Of a stretch of DNA of 49,420 bases, positions 1 through 9,868 are shown piece by piece. Numbering within the stretch: the stretch's first letter is position 1; each line of letters opens with the position of its first letter. The translations under genes and the position numbers were made by a program. The DNA is from Chloroflexota bacterium (lineage in GTDB: Bacteria; Chloroflexota; Limnocylindria; P2-11E). The notes beneath the pieces are model-generated. The model made no database searches, was not told where the DNA came from, and saw only the letters and a program-made list of their open reading frames with translations. The stretch is from positions 1 to 49,420 of the forward strand of contig JAJYLV010000007.1 of the NCBI GenBank assembly GCA_021787445.1, written 5' to 3'.

Positions 1-281
1 CCGGCGATGACCCTTCTCCGGGAGCATCGGCACTCGACGATCGACGAGCATCGCCTCGTTAGTGGGATCCTTGTACCCCCGCTCGGACCTTTGCGAGGGG
101 AACGACAGGGCATTAACGACCAAGAGAGAGGCTCGTCAGCATGTTTCCCGGCCCCCACCGTATTGTTTCTCATCCCGCCGCTGCTCGCCCAGCATGCAAG
201 GCTCCTTCTTGAAAGGGAGAGGCTGGTCGGGAATTTGGATCGCGTCAGCGCATCGCCTATCGAAGGATCACAAGGACCCGA

Positions 282-1042
282 CTAGAGCGTCTTCTCCAGC
301 TGGACCGTCGCCGGGAGCGGCTCGTAGCCGAGTGCGTGGTTGACGGCGCGCATCGCCTTGTTCGGCTCGTCGTTCGTCGTGAGCATCCAGCGCACCCCGC
401 TGGCCTTGGCCCGCGCGAGCGCCCGGACCTTGACGGCGAACGCGATGCCCTGCCCGCGGTACGCCCGGCGCACGCCCGTGAACCCCGTACCGCCCTTCCA
501 CCCGCCCCTGCTGCGGAAGCTCGAGGTGAACCCGGCGACGGTGTCGCCGTCGAACGCGACGAGGTCGAGGTCGGGCGCGTTGCCCGGCTGCTCGAGGAGC
601 AGGCGCCGGAAGGCGTCGAAGCCCCAGTGTGCCGTGGGAGTGGCGATGGGCACGTCCTCCCAGGCCTCGGCCTCGACTTCGTAGATCTCGTGCAGGAGCG
701 CCTCGAATGCCGCGGCGTCGCGCGAGCCGCGGAGCTCGTCCAGCGAGGCGAGGCGGATCCCGCGGCGGCGCGCGGCGTCCGCGCGCTCCTCCCACCTCGG
801 GGGGTCGAAGCGCTCTAGGTCGATCGCGGCCTGGATGCGGCGCCCGATCTCCCGGTATCCGTGGGCCGTCGCCCACTGCGCTCCCACTCGCGCCGCTCCT
901 CCGCGCTACGGCGCTCCACCTCCGGCAGGCGCGCGTTGCGCTGCGCGACGATGGCCTCGCGGTCCTCGTCGCGGAAGTCGCGCGCGCGATAGCCGCCCGG
1001 GAGAGCCGCGTCGATCCCGCGAAGACGCTCGGCCGCCGCCAT
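282..1042 (-). pseudogene. Two-domain GNAT N-acetyltransferase remnant: N-terminal fragment (MAAAERLRGIDAALPGGYRARDFRDEDREAIVAQRNARLP...) and complete C-terminal GNAT domain in another frame
   Basis: The N-terminal GNAT start is in the frame of ORF 815..1273; the linker and second GNAT domain (AYRGQGIAFAVKVRALARAKASGVRWMLTTNDEPNKAMRAVNHALGY) are in ORF 282..887. The middle of the first GNAT fold is missing at the junction (~880). Confidence 0.6.
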
Positions 1043-1064
1043 GTCCACCGAGGCTATCTCGTGC

Positions 1065-2123
1065 TCACCCCGCGACGCGCAGGACGTCGAGCGTGAAGCG
1101 GAGCAGGCGCCACAGCTCGCCGGCGAGACCGAGCGCGCTCCGGCCCTGCGTCGCGGTGCCGACCTCGGCGTGCTGCACCAGCCTGGGCACGACGAGCTCG
1201 AAGCGGCCGTCGCGCGGAGCGGCCTCCGCCGCGTAGGCCTCCGCCGGCGGCTCGTATGTGTCGTTCGGGTCATGGATCCAGAAGACGGGAGGGCCGACGC
1301 GCGGCCAGACCGTGCTCGGCGAGAGCGCGTCGAGGACCGCGCGTCCCTTCGGCGAGAGCGCCTCGAGGCGCGCGAGCGCCCCGTCGTAGCTGTCCGACGC
1401 GAACGCGGCGCTCACGACGGCGCGGTCCGCCTCGTCGGGCATCGCGGCCGCGATCGCCGGGGGCAATCGCGTCTTCACCTCGTCGCTCGGCTGCCACGGC
1501 TCGAGGCTCCCGCCGATCCGCTGCTCGTGAGAGGCGACGGCCGCGACGTACGTCTCCACGTCGAAGTAGGAGCCGAGGACGACGATCTCGTCGGCGTGGG
1601 CGGCCGCTCCGCGCGAGGCCGCGACGAGCGCGAGGCCCGCGCCGACCGACGCGCCGAAGATGCCGACGGGATGACCCCGCGTCTCGGGGAGGGAGCGCAG
1701 GTGCGCGAACGCGGCGTCGATGACCGCCGGCGCTCCGGCGTCGAGGCGACCTTCGACGAGGAAGGGGAACTGCGGCAGCATGACGAGGTAGCCGGCGCGC
1801 GCGAGCGTCGCGCCGAACTCGCGCGTCGCCTCGTTGTCGTTCCCGACCGGCGTCGCTCCGTTCACGATCATGATCGCGGGGTGGCTGTCGCCCCATCCGG
1901 GCCGCCACCAGGAGACGCGCATCGCCGTCCCGTCGAACGTCTCTCGCGTCTCCGAGACGCGGACGGGGGGCGTGACCCGTTCGGCGAGGTCGCTCCCCGC
2001 GAGCGACGGCGAGTACACGTCGAGGAGGAGGAGCGCGGCCTTCCCGCCGGGGTAGAGGAGGGGCCGCCACAGGAGTCCGAACGCGACGACGATCGCGAGA
2101 AGGACCGCGGTGCCCCGCCGCAC
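1065..2123 (-). CDS. alpha/beta hydrolase (dienelactone hydrolase-like) with N-terminal membrane/signal segment
   Basis: GIFGASVGAGLALVAAS nucleophile elbow; N-terminal hydrophobic stretch. Confidence 0.75.
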   Translation of the reverse strand: MRRGTAVLLAIVVAFGLLWRPLLYPGGKAALLLLDVYSPSLAGSDLAERVTPPVRVSETRETFDGTAMRVSWWRPGWGDSHPAIMIVNGATPVGNDNEATREFGATLARAGYLVMLPQFPFLVEGRLDAGAPAVIDAAFAHLRSLPETRGHPVGIFGASVGAGLALVAASRGAAAHADEIVVLGSYFDVETYVAAVASHEQRIGGSLEPWQPSDEVKTRLPPAIAAAMPDEADRAVVSAAFASDSYDGALARLEALSPKGRAVLDALSPSTVWPRVGPPVFWIHDPNDTYEPPAEAYAAEAAPRDGRFELVVPRLVQHAEVGTATQGRSALGLAGELWRLLRFTLDVLRVAG

Positions 2124-2148
2124 GGGCGAACGCTAGCTCACGCCTCCG

Positions 2149-3093
2149 CTATGCGGTGGCCAGCTGCGTCCTTCGCCGCCGGCGCCAGGCGTCCTCGAGC
2201 TCCTGCCACAGCGAGACCACCTGCGCGGCGTTGAAGATCGAGGAGTATGTCCCCGAGATGATCCCGATGAGGAGCGCGAGGGCGAAGTCGCGGACCGAGT
2301 AGCCGCCGAAGAGGAACAGCGCGAGGAGCGTGAGGAGGACGGTCAGCGAGGTGATGACGGACCGGGTCATGGTCTGCATCACCGAGAAGTTGATGACGGG
2401 GTTGAGCGCCTCGCCCGGGTTGAGGCGCAGGTTCTCGCGGATGCGGTCGAACACCACGATCGTGTCGTGGACGGAGAAGCCGATGATCGTGAGGACCGCC
2501 GTCACGAACAGGCTGTCGACCTCGACCCCGAAGAAGAAGCCGAGCATCGCGAACACGCCGAGCACGAGGAAGGCGTCGTGCAGGAGCGCGACGATCGCGG
2601 CGATGCCGTAGCGGAACGCCGACCAGCCGAAGCTGCGGAACGCGAAGGCGATGAGCAGAACGATGAGGATCGACGCGAAGACGATCGAGCGGACGGCGTC
2701 CTGCACCAGCTCGCCGCTGAACGACGGGCTCACCGTCGACGCGTCGACGCCGAGCACGTCGTTCGGGAACGCCTTCTTCAGGGCGGCCTGCGTGCCGGTG
2801 ACCTCCGCCGCGCTCAGCTCCTTGGTGCGGATGAGGATCCGGCCCCCCTGGGCGCCCTGGATCTGCGCCTCGCCGTGCCCGAGGCCGGTCATGACGTCGT
2901 GGACGGCGAGCGCCGACGGAGGGCTCCTGAAGCTGACGTCGAGGAGCGACCCGCCGAGGAACTCGATCCCCGGCTTGAGGCCGCCGAGGAGCAGGAACAC
3001 GATGCCGGGGACGATGAGGACGCCGGAGAGGAGGAAGTAGAGCCACTTCCGCTCGACGACGTGCAGGAGGGCGGTCGGCGTCTCGCTGCTCAC
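2149..3093 (-). CDS. secF: protein translocase subunit SecF
   Basis: FLGGSLLDVSF, SVHDTIVVFDRIRENLR motifs; adjacent to secD. Confidence 0.95.
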   Translation of the reverse strand: MSSETPTALLHVVERKWLYFLLSGVLIVPGIVFLLLGGLKPGIEFLGGSLLDVSFRSPPSALAVHDVMTGLGHGEAQIQGAQGGRILIRTKELSAAEVTGTQAALKKAFPNDVLGVDASTVSPSFSGELVQDAVRSIVFASILIVLLIAFAFRSFGWSAFRYGIAAIVALLHDAFLVLGVFAMLGFFFGVEVDSLFVTAVLTIIGFSVHDTIVVFDRIRENLRLNPGEALNPVINFSVMQTMTRSVITSLTVLLTLLALFLFGGYSVRDFALALLIGIISGTYSSIFNAAQVVSLWQELEDAWRRRRRTQLATA

Positions 3094-4445
3094 GGACGCG
3101 CCGCCTGCGCGGCCCCCAGGCGCGTCGCCTCGGCCGCCCTCTCCTCGACGCCGTAGTACGACCGCTTCCGCAGCGCCTCGATCTCGATCGCGCCGCGGAG
3201 CAGCATCTGCGTCACCACCACCGCGGTGAAGAACGACACCGCGACTCCGATGCCCAGCGTGAGCGCGAACCCCTTGACCTCGCCGGTCCCGAACTGGAAC
3301 AGGATGAAGGCGGTGAGGATCGTCGCCAGGTTCGAGTACCAGATCGACGGGAAGGCGCGCTTCCTCCCCTCCTCCACCGCGGCGCGCAGCGACTTCCCGC
3401 TCCGCAGCTCCTCTTTGAGCCGCTCGAACGTCAGGACGTTCGCGTCGACGGCCATGCCGATGGACAGGATGAAGCCGGCGATGCCGGCGAGCGTGAGCGT
3501 CACGGGGACGAGCCGGAAGACCGCGTACGTGAGGATCGTGTAGAAGAGGAGGGCGAGCACCGCGAGCGCGCCCGGCAGCCGGTAGTAGAGGATCATGAAG
3601 AGCGCGACGAGGAGCAGCCCGACGCCGCCGGCGATGAGGCTGCGCTGGACGGACTCGGCGCCGAGCGTCGGCTCCACGCGCGCCGACTCCAGGACCTGGA
3701 GCGGGACCGGCAGCGCGCCCGAGTTGAGCAGGAGGCTCAGCTCCTTCGCGCTCTGCGGCGTGAACTGGCCCTGGATGATCCCCTTGCCCGAGGTGAAGAC
3801 CTGCTGGATCACCGGCGCCGAGATCTGCTTCCCGTCGAGGACGATCTGGACCTGCTGGTTGACGTACTGCTTCGAGAGGTCCACCCAGCGCTGATCGTCG
3901 GGCGGGGAGAACTCGAAGTTGACGACGGGCTGCCCGCTCTGGTCGAACGTGACGTACGTCGGCTTGAGGTTCGCTCCCGTCAGCGGCGGGGTGAGCGACT
4001 TGTACTGACCCGGCGTCGCCGGATCGGGGACCTTGAACTCGAGGAAGGCCTGCTTCGTCACGAGGTCCTGCGCCTGCTGCAGGTCCGAGATGCCCGGCAG
4101 CTCGACGAGGATCTTGTCCGACCCTTCGGCCTGGATGACCGGCTCGGAGACGCCGAGCCCGTTGATGCGGCGCTCGATGACGCCGCGGGCCTGATCGTTG
4201 AGCTGCGAGACCGGGGTGGTCACGCCCGGCGGGAGCTTATCCGTCTCGAGCCGCAGCACGAGCTGCGTCCCGCCCTGGAGGTCCAGCCCGAGGTGCGTCT
4301 TGATCTCCTGCTGGTAGTTGATGCCGCCGAAGTTGATGGAGATCCCGGGGTAGCCGAAGGGGAAGTCGACGCGGTGGTGCGGGATGTCCACCCACACCGC
4401 GACGAGCGCGATGAGCGCGATGAGCCAGGGACCGATACCCATCAT
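3090..4445 (-). CDS. secD: protein translocase subunit SecD
   Basis: LGLDLQGGTQLVLRLE, GMAVDANVLTFERLKEELR motifs. Confidence 0.95.
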   Translation of the reverse strand: MMGIGPWLIALIALVAVWVDIPHHRVDFPFGYPGISINFGGINYQQEIKTHLGLDLQGGTQLVLRLETDKLPPGVTTPVSQLNDQARGVIERRINGLGVSEPVIQAEGSDKILVELPGISDLQQAQDLVTKQAFLEFKVPDPATPGQYKSLTPPLTGANLKPTYVTFDQSGQPVVNFEFSPPDDQRWVDLSKQYVNQQVQIVLDGKQISAPVIQQVFTSGKGIIQGQFTPQSAKELSLLLNSGALPVPLQVLESARVEPTLGAESVQRSLIAGGVGLLLVALFMILYYRLPGALAVLALLFYTILTYAVFRLVPVTLTLAGIAGFILSIGMAVDANVLTFERLKEELRSGKSLRAAVEEGRKRAFPSIWYSNLATILTAFILFQFGTGEVKGFALTLGIGVAVSFFTAVVVTQMLLRGAIEIEALRKRSYYGVEERAAEATRLGAAQAARP

Positions 4446-4460
4446 GGGATGCTCTCGATG

Positions 4461-4808
4461 TTAGCCGTTCTGCTTCGCGCGCTCGTGCTCCTCGAGCCTC
4501 TCGCGCGCGAGCCGCGCCTCCCGATCGAACTCCGTCTCGGCGGGCTCCGTCGGCGTCCCCACCTCCGCCTGCGTCGCGCCGGCCGACGGGGGCTCGATCG
4601 CGCTCGCCGGCTCGGGAGCCGCCGGCGGCGGCGGAGGCGCCTGACGATCCGCGTTCAGCAGCTCGCTCTGCAGCTCCTCCGACGTACGCCGGAGATCGTT
4701 CATGATCCGCCCGAGGTCGCGCGCGACCTGGGGCATGCGCTCGGGTCCGAGGACGATGAGCGCGATGACTAGGATGAGGAGGATCTCGCCGGTGCCGATG
4801 CCGAACAT
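4461..4808 (-). CDS. tatA: Sec-independent translocase TatA/TatB-like
   Basis: MFGIGTGEILLILVIALIVLGPERMPQVARDLGR; ATGA overlap with pyrF stop. Confidence 0.85.
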   Translation of the reverse strand: MFGIGTGEILLILVIALIVLGPERMPQVARDLGRIMNDLRRTSEELQSELLNADRQAPPPPPAAPEPASAIEPPSAGATQAEVGTPTEPAETEFDREARLARERLEEHERAKQNG

Positions 4809-5626
4809 CAGCCGCGCGTCGCGGCGGACCGCGCGGCGTTCGCCGCCTCCTTCAGCTCGCGCGCGGCGCGCGCCGCCGCCGCGTCGAAGTCCGGCCCGCC
4901 GGACGCGTACAGCACCGAGCGCGACGCCGCGGGCAGGACGCCGCCTCCCCGCTCGTCCAGCGCGACGCGCAGCGCCTCCTCCACCGTCCCGCCCTGCGCG
5001 CCGACGCCCGGCATCAGGAAGAGCCGGTCGGGCGCGAGCTCGCGCAGCCGGCGCGCCTCGCCCGGATACGTCGCGCCGACGACGAAGCCGCAGCGCTCCG
5101 CGTCGAAGCGGGCGGCGCAGGCCTCCACGACGCGCTCGTAGAGCGGACGCCCGTCCACGCTGAGGTCCTGGAAGTCGCGGGCTCCCGGGTTGCTGGTGCG
5201 CGCGAGGACGAAGACGTAGCCGCGCTCGGCGAAGGCCGCGATCGAGTCGAGACCGACGTAGGGGGGCACGGTCACGGCGTCGCCATGGAGCGCGTCGAAC
5301 AGTGCGCGCGCGTACGCCGCGGCGGTGTTCGGAACGTCGCCGCGCTTTCCGTCGAGGATGACCGGGATGTCGCGGGGGATCTCCTGCAGCGTGAGGGCGA
5401 GCACGTCGACGCCCGCCTGCCCGTACTGCTCGAAGAACGCGAGGTTCGGCTTGTACGCGCAGGCGTGATCCGACGTCGCGTGCACGATGCGTCGCAGAAA
5501 GCGGGTGGCCGCCTGAGCGCCGCGACCGAGGCGATCGGGGATCCGCTCCGGCTCGGGATCGAGTCCGATGCACACGATGCTGTCGCGAGCTCGCGTGGAG
5601 TCAGCGAGCTTTTCGAGGAACCGCAT
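4808..5626 (-). CDS. pyrF: orotidine 5'-phosphate decarboxylase
   Basis: CIGLDPEPERIP, DIPVILDGKRGDVPNTAAAYARALFD. Confidence 0.92.
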   Translation of the reverse strand: MRFLEKLADSTRARDSIVCIGLDPEPERIPDRLGRGAQAATRFLRRIVHATSDHACAYKPNLAFFEQYGQAGVDVLALTLQEIPRDIPVILDGKRGDVPNTAAAYARALFDALHGDAVTVPPYVGLDSIAAFAERGYVFVLARTSNPGARDFQDLSVDGRPLYERVVEACAARFDAERCGFVVGATYPGEARRLRELAPDRLFLMPGVGAQGGTVEEALRVALDERGGGVLPAASRSVLYASGGPDFDAAAARAARELKEAANAARSAATRG

Positions 5627-5640
5627 TCCGTCCCCAGCCT

Positions 5641-6681
5641 ATGATATGGGCGCTGCGAGCACCGTTGAGCCTCACCCTCTCCATCGCCGTGGCCGTGTCG
5701 TGCAGCGCAACGACCCCTCCGACCCTTCCGTCTCCGACCGCGTCTGCGCGTGTGTCCGCCGCGCCCAGCGTCGCCACGTCGATCGGCCCGCGCCTCGGGT
5801 CCGCCGACCGCCCGATCGTGATGGCCTTCATGCCGTCGGCGGAGACCGCGCACATCACCGCCAGCGGAAAGGCGATCGCGGCCTCGCTGGAGAAGGCGAC
5901 GGGGCTCCAGTGGGCCGTGAGGGTCCCGGACAGCTACGGCGACGTCGTCGATGGCCTGTGCTCCGGTCGGATCGACGTCGCGTGGCTGGACGCGCTCGAT
6001 CACGTGCTCGCGCAACAGGAGAACTGCGCCGAGCTGCTCCTCGCGACCGAGCGCTACGACCAGGACCACAAGCTGAGCGCGACCACCACCAGCCAGATCT
6101 TCGTCCGCGGCGACAGCGGGCTCCGCACGATCGCGGATCTGAAGGGCAAGCGATCCGCCTTCGGTGACCCGCTCTCCCTCTCCGCGACCCTGTTCCCGAT
6201 GCTCAAGGTGAAGCAGGAGACCGGCCAGGATCCGCGATCGTTCTTCTCGTCGACCGTCTTCACGAGCGGGCCGGCCGACACGGTCCTCGCCGTGTACCAG
6301 GGGAGCGTCGACGCCGGCGCGTCCTTCGTCGACGCGCGGACGCTCGTCGAGAAGCGGTTCCCCGACATCATGCAGAGGACCACGGTCATCGCGACGGCGG
6401 GTCCCATCCCGAACGACACCGTGTCCATCCGCAGGTCGTTCCCCGCCGACCTGCGTGGCCGGATCCAGAAGGCGCTCCTCGACTACGCGACGAGCGACGC
6501 CGGCACGACGGCTCTCAAGAGCCTGTACGGCATCGATGGGCTCGCGAAGGCCGATCCGAAGAGCTACGACAGCGTCCTGGAAGCGGTGAAGGCGGCCGGT
6601 CTCCGGATCTCGGACCTGCAGAAGGACGCGGCCGCGACCGCGACGCCCGCTCCCACCCCGAGCGCGTCGGCGGCACCGTAG
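5641..6681 (+). CDS. PhnD-like phosphate/phosphite/phosphonate ABC transporter substrate-binding lipoprotein
   Basis: Lipobox-like LSIAVAVSC; FVRGDSGLRTIADLKGKRSAFGDPLSLSATLFP; TPAPTPSASAAP tail. Confidence 0.8.
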   Translation: MIWALRAPLSLTLSIAVAVSCSATTPPTLPSPTASARVSAAPSVATSIGPRLGSADRPIVMAFMPSAETAHITASGKAIAASLEKATGLQWAVRVPDSYGDVVDGLCSGRIDVAWLDALDHVLAQQENCAELLLATERYDQDHKLSATTTSQIFVRGDSGLRTIADLKGKRSAFGDPLSLSATLFPMLKVKQETGQDPRSFFSSTVFTSGPADTVLAVYQGSVDAGASFVDARTLVEKRFPDIMQRTTVIATAGPIPNDTVSIRRSFPADLRGRIQKALLDYATSDAGTTALKSLYGIDGLAKADPKSYDSVLEAVKAAGLRISDLQKDAAATATPAPTPSASAAP

Positions 6682-6696
6682 GCGGAGGGATCCTCG

Positions 6697-7737
6697 CTAG
6701 CGGGCCCAGCTCGGGCGCGACGCGCCGTCGATCCCCTCGCCCCGCGTCAGCCGCACCGGCGCCTCCGGCGCGCCCCCCGTGAGCGCATCGCCCAGCGCCA
6801 TCGCGTAGAGGTCGATCGTGCCGTCGGTGGCGTGCAGGAACGCGATCTCCGATCCATCGGGCGAGAACACCGCGCCCCAGCTCGCTCCGTCGCTCGTCAG
6901 CGCGACGTCCTTCTTCGTCGCGAGCTCGAAGGCGTGCACGTCGTTCTTGCCGTCGTGGCGGAGGGTATACACGATCCAGCGGCCGTCCGGCGAATACGAC
7001 GGCTCGTAGGCGTCGCCCGCGGGAAGGCCGGCGAGGCGCTCCGCCGTCCCCTTGACGAGGTCGAAGACGAGGATGCCGGGCACGCCGCTCGTGTACGTCG
7101 TCACCGCGATGCTCTTGCCGTCGCGGGACCAGGCCGGGTCGGCGAGGTCGGAGCCCTGCGAGAGCAGCGTGCGGACCGGGTTCTTCGCGATCGTCCACAG
7201 CGCGAGGTCGGCATGGCCATCGCCGTCGTCCTCGGTGACGGCGACGTGCTTGCCGTCGGGCGACACGGCCGGACCGAGCAGCCACGACACCAGGTGCTGC
7301 CCGTTCGCCCGCTTCTGTCGCAGGCCGTCGAGGACGATCGTCTCCGGACCGCCCCCCGACGCCTTGCTCACGATCGAGGTGTAGCCGATCTGCGCGTTCA
7401 CGATCGCGCCGTCGACGACGCGCTTGCCGTCGATCTCCTCCCTCCGCGCGAAGTACACCGTCGAACCGTCGGCGGTGAGGAACGGCTGCTGGTTGCGGCC
7501 CTCCGCCGTCAACGCGGCGTAGCGACCGTCCCGCAGGACGTAGATGTCGCCGCGGAGGACGAAGGCGATCGCCCCCGGCACCCGCGGCGCGCCTGTCCGC
7601 TCGGCGGGACGCGTCGGCGTGGGCGTCGGCTCGCTCGCGGGCGATCCGACCGCCGGCGCCAGGCGCGACCAGCCGACGGCGTAGGCCGCGATCAGCAGCA
7701 CCGCGACGACGCCGAACGTCAGCTCACGCCGTGCCAC
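6697..7737 (-). CDS. TolB-like / WD40-like beta-propeller protein with N-terminal membrane anchor
   Basis: Repeated SPDGRWIVYT / SRDGKSIAVT / SPDGSEIAFL motifs. Confidence 0.8.
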   Translation of the reverse strand: MARRELTFGVVAVLLIAAYAVGWSRLAPAVGSPASEPTPTPTRPAERTGAPRVPGAIAFVLRGDIYVLRDGRYAALTAEGRNQQPFLTADGSTVYFARREEIDGKRVVDGAIVNAQIGYTSIVSKASGGGPETIVLDGLRQKRANGQHLVSWLLGPAVSPDGKHVAVTEDDGDGHADLALWTIAKNPVRTLLSQGSDLADPAWSRDGKSIAVTTYTSGVPGILVFDLVKGTAERLAGLPAGDAYEPSYSPDGRWIVYTLRHDGKNDVHAFELATKKDVALTSDGASWGAVFSPDGSEIAFLHATDGTIDLYAMALGDALTGGAPEAPVRLTRGEGIDGASRPSWAR

Positions 7738-8375
7738 GACGCCTCCAGCTCGCGCGCCACGCGCTCGATCTCGGTCGCCAGGTCCGGTCCGTTATGCAGC
7801 TCGAGGTAGGGTCCCTCCGGCTCCTCGAAGCCGCGCTCGCGCATCATCGCGTACACCGCGCGGTCCGCGTCCGAGCGGTCGTGCGGCGCTCGGCCCGCGG
7901 CGCGCGCGTCGAGGCGCGCGAGGACATCCGGCTCGTCGGCACTGACGAGCACGAACGCGAGCGGCACGCCGTGCCGGCGGGCGATGTCCGCCGCGCTCGC
8001 GCGCTGGAACGCACGGAGGTGCGTCGCGTCGACGATGACGCGGTGTCCCTCGCCGAGCAGCGTCTCGACCAGGCCGTCGACGAGGAGGAACACCGCCGCG
8101 TTCTCCTCCTGCGCGTAGGACGCGGCGACGAAGAGCTGCGCCCGGAGGTGGTCGCTCGCGACGTGCGCCGCGCCCAGGCGAGAGGCGAGAAGGCCCGCGA
8201 CGTGCGACTTCCCCACGCCGGGAAGGCCCATCAAGAGGATGAGCGCGGGGCGACCCGCCGGCGTCTCCGGGGCCGGGATCGCCGCCCGAAGCCCGCGCGC
8301 GACGTCCGCGGCGCGCTCGGCGAGCGCCCGCGTCTGCGAGCGGACGGCGCCGGACGACGGCCGTGGTCGCGTCAC
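7719..8375 (-). CDS. P-loop kinase-like ATPase (AAA_33/zeta-like)
   Basis: Walker A GLPGVGKSHVAG; VIVDATHLRAFQR; GTG start overlaps murE stop. Confidence 0.7.
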   Translation of the reverse strand: MTRPRPSSGAVRSQTRALAERAADVARGLRAAIPAPETPAGRPALILLMGLPGVGKSHVAGLLASRLGAAHVASDHLRAQLFVAASYAQEENAAVFLLVDGLVETLLGEGHRVIVDATHLRAFQRASAADIARRHGVPLAFVLVSADEPDVLARLDARAAGRAPHDRSDADRAVYAMMRERGFEEPEGPYLELHNGPDLATEIERVARELEASWHGVS

Positions 8376-9868
8376 GCCTCGTACCCCCGCGCGCGGAGGG
8401 CCGCGCGCGCGGCGCCGGGCTCGTCCCAGGGCAGCTTCTCCTCGCCGACGATGATCGAGGTCTCGTGCCCCTTGCCGCACAGCACGACGGTGTCACCCTC
8501 TCGGGCGCGGTCGACGGCGGCGGCGATCGCCTCCGCGCGGTCGGGAACGACCAGGTAGTCCGCGCCCCGGCGCTTTCCCGCCGCCAGGGCTCCGGCCTCG
8601 ATCTCGCGCAGGATCGCGTCGGGGTCCTCGAGACGCGGGTCCTCCTGAGTGATCACGAAGAGGTCCGTGAGCCGCGACGCCACCTCCGCCATCTTCGGAC
8701 GCTTCTCGCGGTCGCGCTCGCCGGCGCTGCCGAAGACCGCGATGAGACGGCCCGCCGTCAGCGGCTTGAGGAGCGCGAACACCTTCTCGAGCGACGCGGG
8801 CGTGTGCGCGTAATCGACGATGACGGCGAACGGCTGCGCGCCCGGCACTCTCTCCATCCGTCCGGCGACGGGCCGCGCGACGGAGAGCGCGGCCCGGGCA
8901 CGCTCCACCGGCACGCCCGCGGCGAGGCCGGTCGCGACCGCGGCGAGCGCGTTCTCGACGTTGAACCGACCGACGAGCGGCAGGTCGAGCTCGACGGACC
9001 CCCCGGACCCGGAGATCTCGACGTGCGAGCCGGAGGCGTCCGCGCTCGCGATCCGCCCCTGGACGTCCGCGAGCGCGTCGATCCCGTACGTGATCGTCCG
9101 AGCGTCGCGCGCGCGATCCGCGAGGTACCGCCAGTGCGGGTCGTCCGCGTTTAGGACGGCCGTCTTCTCGACGCCCTTCCCCGGGCCGCCGAGCAGCTCG
9201 TCGAAGAGGATCGCCTTCGCTTCGAGGTACGCCTGGAGCGTGCCGTGGAAGTCGAGGTGCTCGGGCGTGAGGTTGGTGAAGACCGCGACGTCGACGTCGC
9301 AGCCGCGCAGCTTGCGCAGCGCGAGCGCGTGGCTCGTCGCCTCGAGGACAGCCCACGAGCCGCCCGCGACGAGGAGCTCCGCGAAGAACTCCTGCACTTC
9401 GACGGCTTCCCCCGTCGTCTGCCGCGTCCCGTTCGCCCAGCGGTGGTCGAGGATCTTGAAGTCGACCGTCGTGGCGTACCCGGTCCGCTCGCCGCCCGCC
9501 TCGAGGACGTCGGAGATGAGGTGGACGGTGGTCGTCTTGCCGTCCGTGCCGGTGACGCCGACCAGGCGGAGCTTGCGCGTCGGATGGTCGAACAGCTCCG
9601 CCGCGAGGTCGGCGAGCGCGGCCCGCGAGTCGGGAACGACGGCGACCGGGACTCCGAGCGAGAGCGGGCGCTCCGCGACGACCGCGACGGCGCCGCGCGC
9701 GACGGCCTCGGCCGCGTGGTCGTGACCGTCGCGGTGCGCGCCGGCGATCGCGACGAAGAGCGAGGCCTCGGTCGCGCGGCGCGAGTCGTACACGACGGTC
9801 CGTACGTCGGCGTCGGCGGCGTCCGGGGGCGGCAGACCGGCGGCGGAGAGCAGTGTCCCAAGCCTCAT
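8372..9868 (-). CDS. murE: UDP-N-acetylmuramoyl-tripeptide synthetase, MurE family
   Basis: VTGTDGKTTTVHLISDVLEA, LEATSHALALRKLRGCDVDVAVFTNLTPEHLDFHG; ATGA overlap with upstream gene. Confidence 0.92.
   Translation of the reverse strand: MRLGTLLSAAGLPPPDAADADVRTVVYDSRRATEASLFVAIAGAHRDGHDHAAEAVARGAVAVVAERPLSLGVPVAVVPDSRAALADLAAELFDHPTRKLRLVGVTGTDGKTTTVHLISDVLEAGGERTGYATTVDFKILDHRWANGTRQTTGEAVEVQEFFAELLVAGGSWAVLEATSHALALRKLRGCDVDVAVFTNLTPEHLDFHGTLQAYLEAKAILFDELLGGPGKGVEKTAVLNADDPHWRYLADRARDARTITYGIDALADVQGRIASADASGSHVEISGSGGSVELDLPLVGRFNVENALAAVATGLAAGVPVERARAALSVARPVAGRMERVPGAQPFAVIVDYAHTPASLEKVFALLKPLTAGRLIAVFGSAGERDREKRPKMAEVASRLTDLFVITQEDPRLEDPDAILREIEAGALAAGKRRGADYLVVPDRAEAIAAAVDRAREGDTVVLCGKGHETSIIVGEEKLPWDEPGAARAALRARGYEA

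Noticed and set aside
1-281. Short plus-strand ORFs (7..285, 62..343) at the window start
   Set aside because: No recognisable domain or start context; region probably intergenic or the edge of a neighbouring feature, so left unannotated
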